A stretch of DNA of 23,969 nucleotides. Origin: an uncultured Ignavibacteriota bacterium. Lineage in GTDB: Bacteria > Bacteroidota > Ignavibacteria > Tepidaquicellales > Tepidaquicellaceae. The DNA is taken from positions 1 to 23,969 of the forward strand of contig CAIUQV010000090.1 in NCBI GenBank assembly GCA_903901375.1, read 5' to 3'. Shown in pieces: positions 22,233 through 23,969 of this stretch; position 1 is the stretch's first letter, and the number at the start of each line of letters is the position of its first letter. The position numbers and the translations under genes were made by a program. The notes beneath the pieces are model-generated. The model searched no databases and had not been told where the DNA came from. It saw only the letters and a program-made list of their open reading frames with translations.

Positions 22233-23969
22233 CTAAGCTATGTTCATCAGATACATAGCGTCCTTGTATGTCGATAAAAGCATTTTCTTTATTGGTATGT
22301 GTTCGGGTTTCCTCATCTGAGGATCCGATTCCAGTATTTCATACGCTAGCTTTCTTGCAGAATCAAGAATATCTTTATCCTTATTCAAATCCGTAAGTAT
22401 AAAATTTAATACTCCCGATTGCCTCGTTCCGAAAAACTCTCCCGGACCGCGGATTTCCATATCAACTTCTGATATCTTAAAACCGTCATTCGTATCGCAC
22501 ATTGTGTTTAATCTCTTTTTTGAAACATCGTCAAGATGCTTTGCAATAAGTATACAGTGCGACTGCTCTGCACCTCTTCCGACCCTTCCTCTTAACTGAT
22601 GCAGCTGCGATAATCCAAACCTCTGTGCCTCTTCAATTATCATTATTGAAGCATTCGGAATGTCTATACCAACTTCTATCACCGTCGTAGCAACAAGTAC
22701 GTTTATCTTTCCTGCTTTAAAATCTTCCATCGTTTCCTCCACTTCGTACCAGAGCATCCTTCCGTGTACCATCCCTACTTTGTATTCCTTGAAAACATTA
22801 TCTTTCAATACTGTGTAATTCTCTTCCGCCGACTTTAAATCCAGCTTCTCAGACTCGTCTATAATAGGATATATTATAAACGCCTGCTGACCTGCGTCTA
22901 TCTTCTCTTTCACAAACTTCCATATATTTTCCTTGTCTTCTTCTTTTCTTAAAAAAGTTTTAATAGGAATCCTGTTTTTCGGTAACTCATCAATCACTGA
23001 CACATCCAGATCTCCGTAGTACGTCAGCGATAAAGTTCTCGGTATAGGTGTTGCCGTCATTACAAGCACGTCAGGATTCAGTCCCTTATCCTTTAACTTT
23101 GCCCTCTGCATCACTCCGAATTTGTGCTGCTCATCTATAATGACAAATCCGAGATTTCTAAACTCTACCGATTCCTGTATCAGTGCATGTGTTCCGATTA
23201 TTATGTTCGTATTGCCGAGTCTTATATCCTGAAGTATAGTCTCCCGAAGTCTTTTCTTCTGTCCGCCTACTAATAAAGATACTTTGTAATTCGTACCTGC
23301 GGTGTTGTTAAATTTTTCTATGAATCTGGAAATGGTGTAATAATGCTGCTCGGCAAGTATTTCTGTCGGACACATGAGTGCAGATTGGTATCCGCTTTGA
23401 ATCGCTATCAGCATTCCGAATATTGAAACAATCGTCTTTCCGCTTCCAACGTCACCCTGAAGCAGCCTGTTCATTATCCTGTCCGACTTCATATCCGCAT
23501 AAATCTCATTTATCACTTTCTTCTGTGCCTCGGTTAATTCGAACTCTGTAGTCCTTGTAAAATTGTCCGTTAGTGTCTTTATGTCTGTAATAAACTTTAT
23601 CCCCTTGATTTCATTCTGCAGACTCCTTTTTTTCAGCGCCATTAAGAGTTGTACGTAAAACAATTCCTCAAATGAAAGTCTCCTCCTTGCCGTTTCTATA
23701 TCTTCATACTTGGTCGGGAAGTTAATTCTGAGTATTGCATTTTTTCTCTGTATAAAATCGTATTTCTGTATTATTGATTCCGGAATTGATTCTTCAACTA
23801 AATCGGGGTTTTGTTTTATTAGCGCCCTGAATGCATTAAATACTATCTTCGAAAGCATCAATGGCTTTATCCAAGTTGCTTTTAGCGTGCCTGATAATTC
23901 GTATATTGGAAAAATATTAAACTTCAGAAAATCTGCATCTGCTGAATCTGTAAGGTTTAATTTTATATG
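22233..23969 (-). CDS. recG: ATP-dependent DNA helicase RecG, 5'-truncated by window edge
   Basis: RecG remodels stalled replication forks and recombination intermediates. The reading frame is open to the right edge (578 residues visible, beginning HIKLNLTDSADADF), so the ATG at 23861 is internal and roughly the first 120 residues of the ~700-residue protein are missing, including part of the wedge (OB) domain. Visible in order: end of the wedge domain with YELSGTLKATW, helicase motif I LLQGDVGSGKT, motif II as IIDEQHKFGVMQRAKL (DEQH), motif III VMTATPIPRTLSLTYYGDLD, motifs V-VI ATTVIEVGIDIPNASIMIIE and HQLRGRVGRG, and the TRG/C-terminal region (DMEIRGPGEFFGTRQSG). It is the first visible gene of the minus-strand run, with 68 bp to the next gene. 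Confidence 0.97.
   Translation of the reverse strand, partial: HIKLNLTDSADADFLKFNIFPIYELSGTLKATWIKPLMLSKIVFNAFRALIKQNPDLVEESIPESIIQKYDFIQRKNAILRINFPTKYEDIETARRRLSFEELFYVQLLMALKKRSLQNEIKGIKFITDIKTLTDNFTRTTEFELTEAQKKVINEIYADMKSDRIMNRLLQGDVGSGKTIVSIFGMLIAIQSGYQSALMCPTEILAEQHYYTISRFIEKFNNTAGTNYKVSLLVGGQKKRLRETILQDIRLGNTNIIIGTHALIQESVEFRNLGFVIIDEQHKFGVMQRAKLKDKGLNPDVLVMTATPIPRTLSLTYYGDLDVSVIDELPKNRIPIKTFLRKEEDKENIWKFVKEKIDAGQQAFIIYPIIDESEKLDLKSAEENYTVLKDNVFKEYKVGMVHGRMLWYEVEETMEDFKAGKINVLVATTVIEVGIDIPNASIMIIEEAQRFGLSQLHQLRGRVGRGAEQSHCILIAKHLDDVSKKRLNTMCDTNDGFKISEVDMEIRGPGEFFGTRQSGVLNFILTDLNKDKDILDSARKLAYEILESDPQMRKPEHIPIKKMLLSTYKDAMYLMNIA

Overview
The window looks like an ordinary chromosomal stretch from an AT-rich member of the Bacteroidota/Chlorobi-Ignavibacteria side of the FCB group, most likely an Ignavibacteria-type organism. 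The evidence is two secreted proteins ending in type IX secretion (T9SS) type A sorting domains with the QNYPNPFNPST / QNFPNPFNPRT signature common in Ignavibacteria, weak or absent Shine-Dalgarno sites before many genes, one good TTTG-N19-TAnnTTTA promoter candidate, and many TTG starts. No rRNA, tRNA, CRISPR array, IS element or phage gene is visible. The lineage is inferred from protein style only.

Layout, left to right. (1) 2-1132: the C-terminal part of a CASTOR/POLLUX-type ion channel regulatory protein, cut by the window edge. (2) 1287-2960: a perfect 93-bp tandem duplication carrying the ribosome site and first 16 codons of a T9SS-secreted beta-propeller protein, then the intact gene and a strong terminator. 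(3) 3110-5506: radA (recombination) and fbp (gluconeogenesis). (4) 5563-10469: a cell-envelope cluster of a GT4 glycosyltransferase, a GT9 heptosyltransferase-like enzyme, a membrane-tethered methyltransferase and an Omp85/BamA-type outer-membrane protein. Three of the four seem to start at TTG. The cluster ends in a bidirectional terminator. (5) 10507-11067, minus strand: a lipoprotein with MPPGHEN repeats. (6) 11457-15403: a peroxiredoxin, then ribF-rpsO-pnp (flavin cofactors, ribosomal protein S15, PNPase). (7) 15512-16057: a small unknown lipoprotein, facing a glutamine-synthetase-family gene (16105-17640, minus) across a perfect palindromic terminator. (8) 17782-18279: a small membrane protein with a C-terminal zinc ribbon. 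(9) 18285-23969, minus strand: recG (cut by the right edge), a WbaP-type sugar-phosphate transferase, a 120-residue membrane protein of unknown role, and a large T9SS cargo protein whose start lies one base after the previous stop.

The themes are surface biogenesis (glycan initiation and transfer, outer-membrane insertion, T9SS cargo) mixed with conserved housekeeping genes (radA, recG, rpsO, pnp, ribF, fbp). I found no clear new defence or mobile system. The observations most worth a second look are the exact 93-bp leader duplication with its 16-codon upstream ORF, the glutamine-synthetase paralogue with an altered substrate pocket, the double cysteine clusters on the GT9 enzyme, and the tightly coupled orphan membrane protein/T9SS cargo pair next to the WbaP gene.
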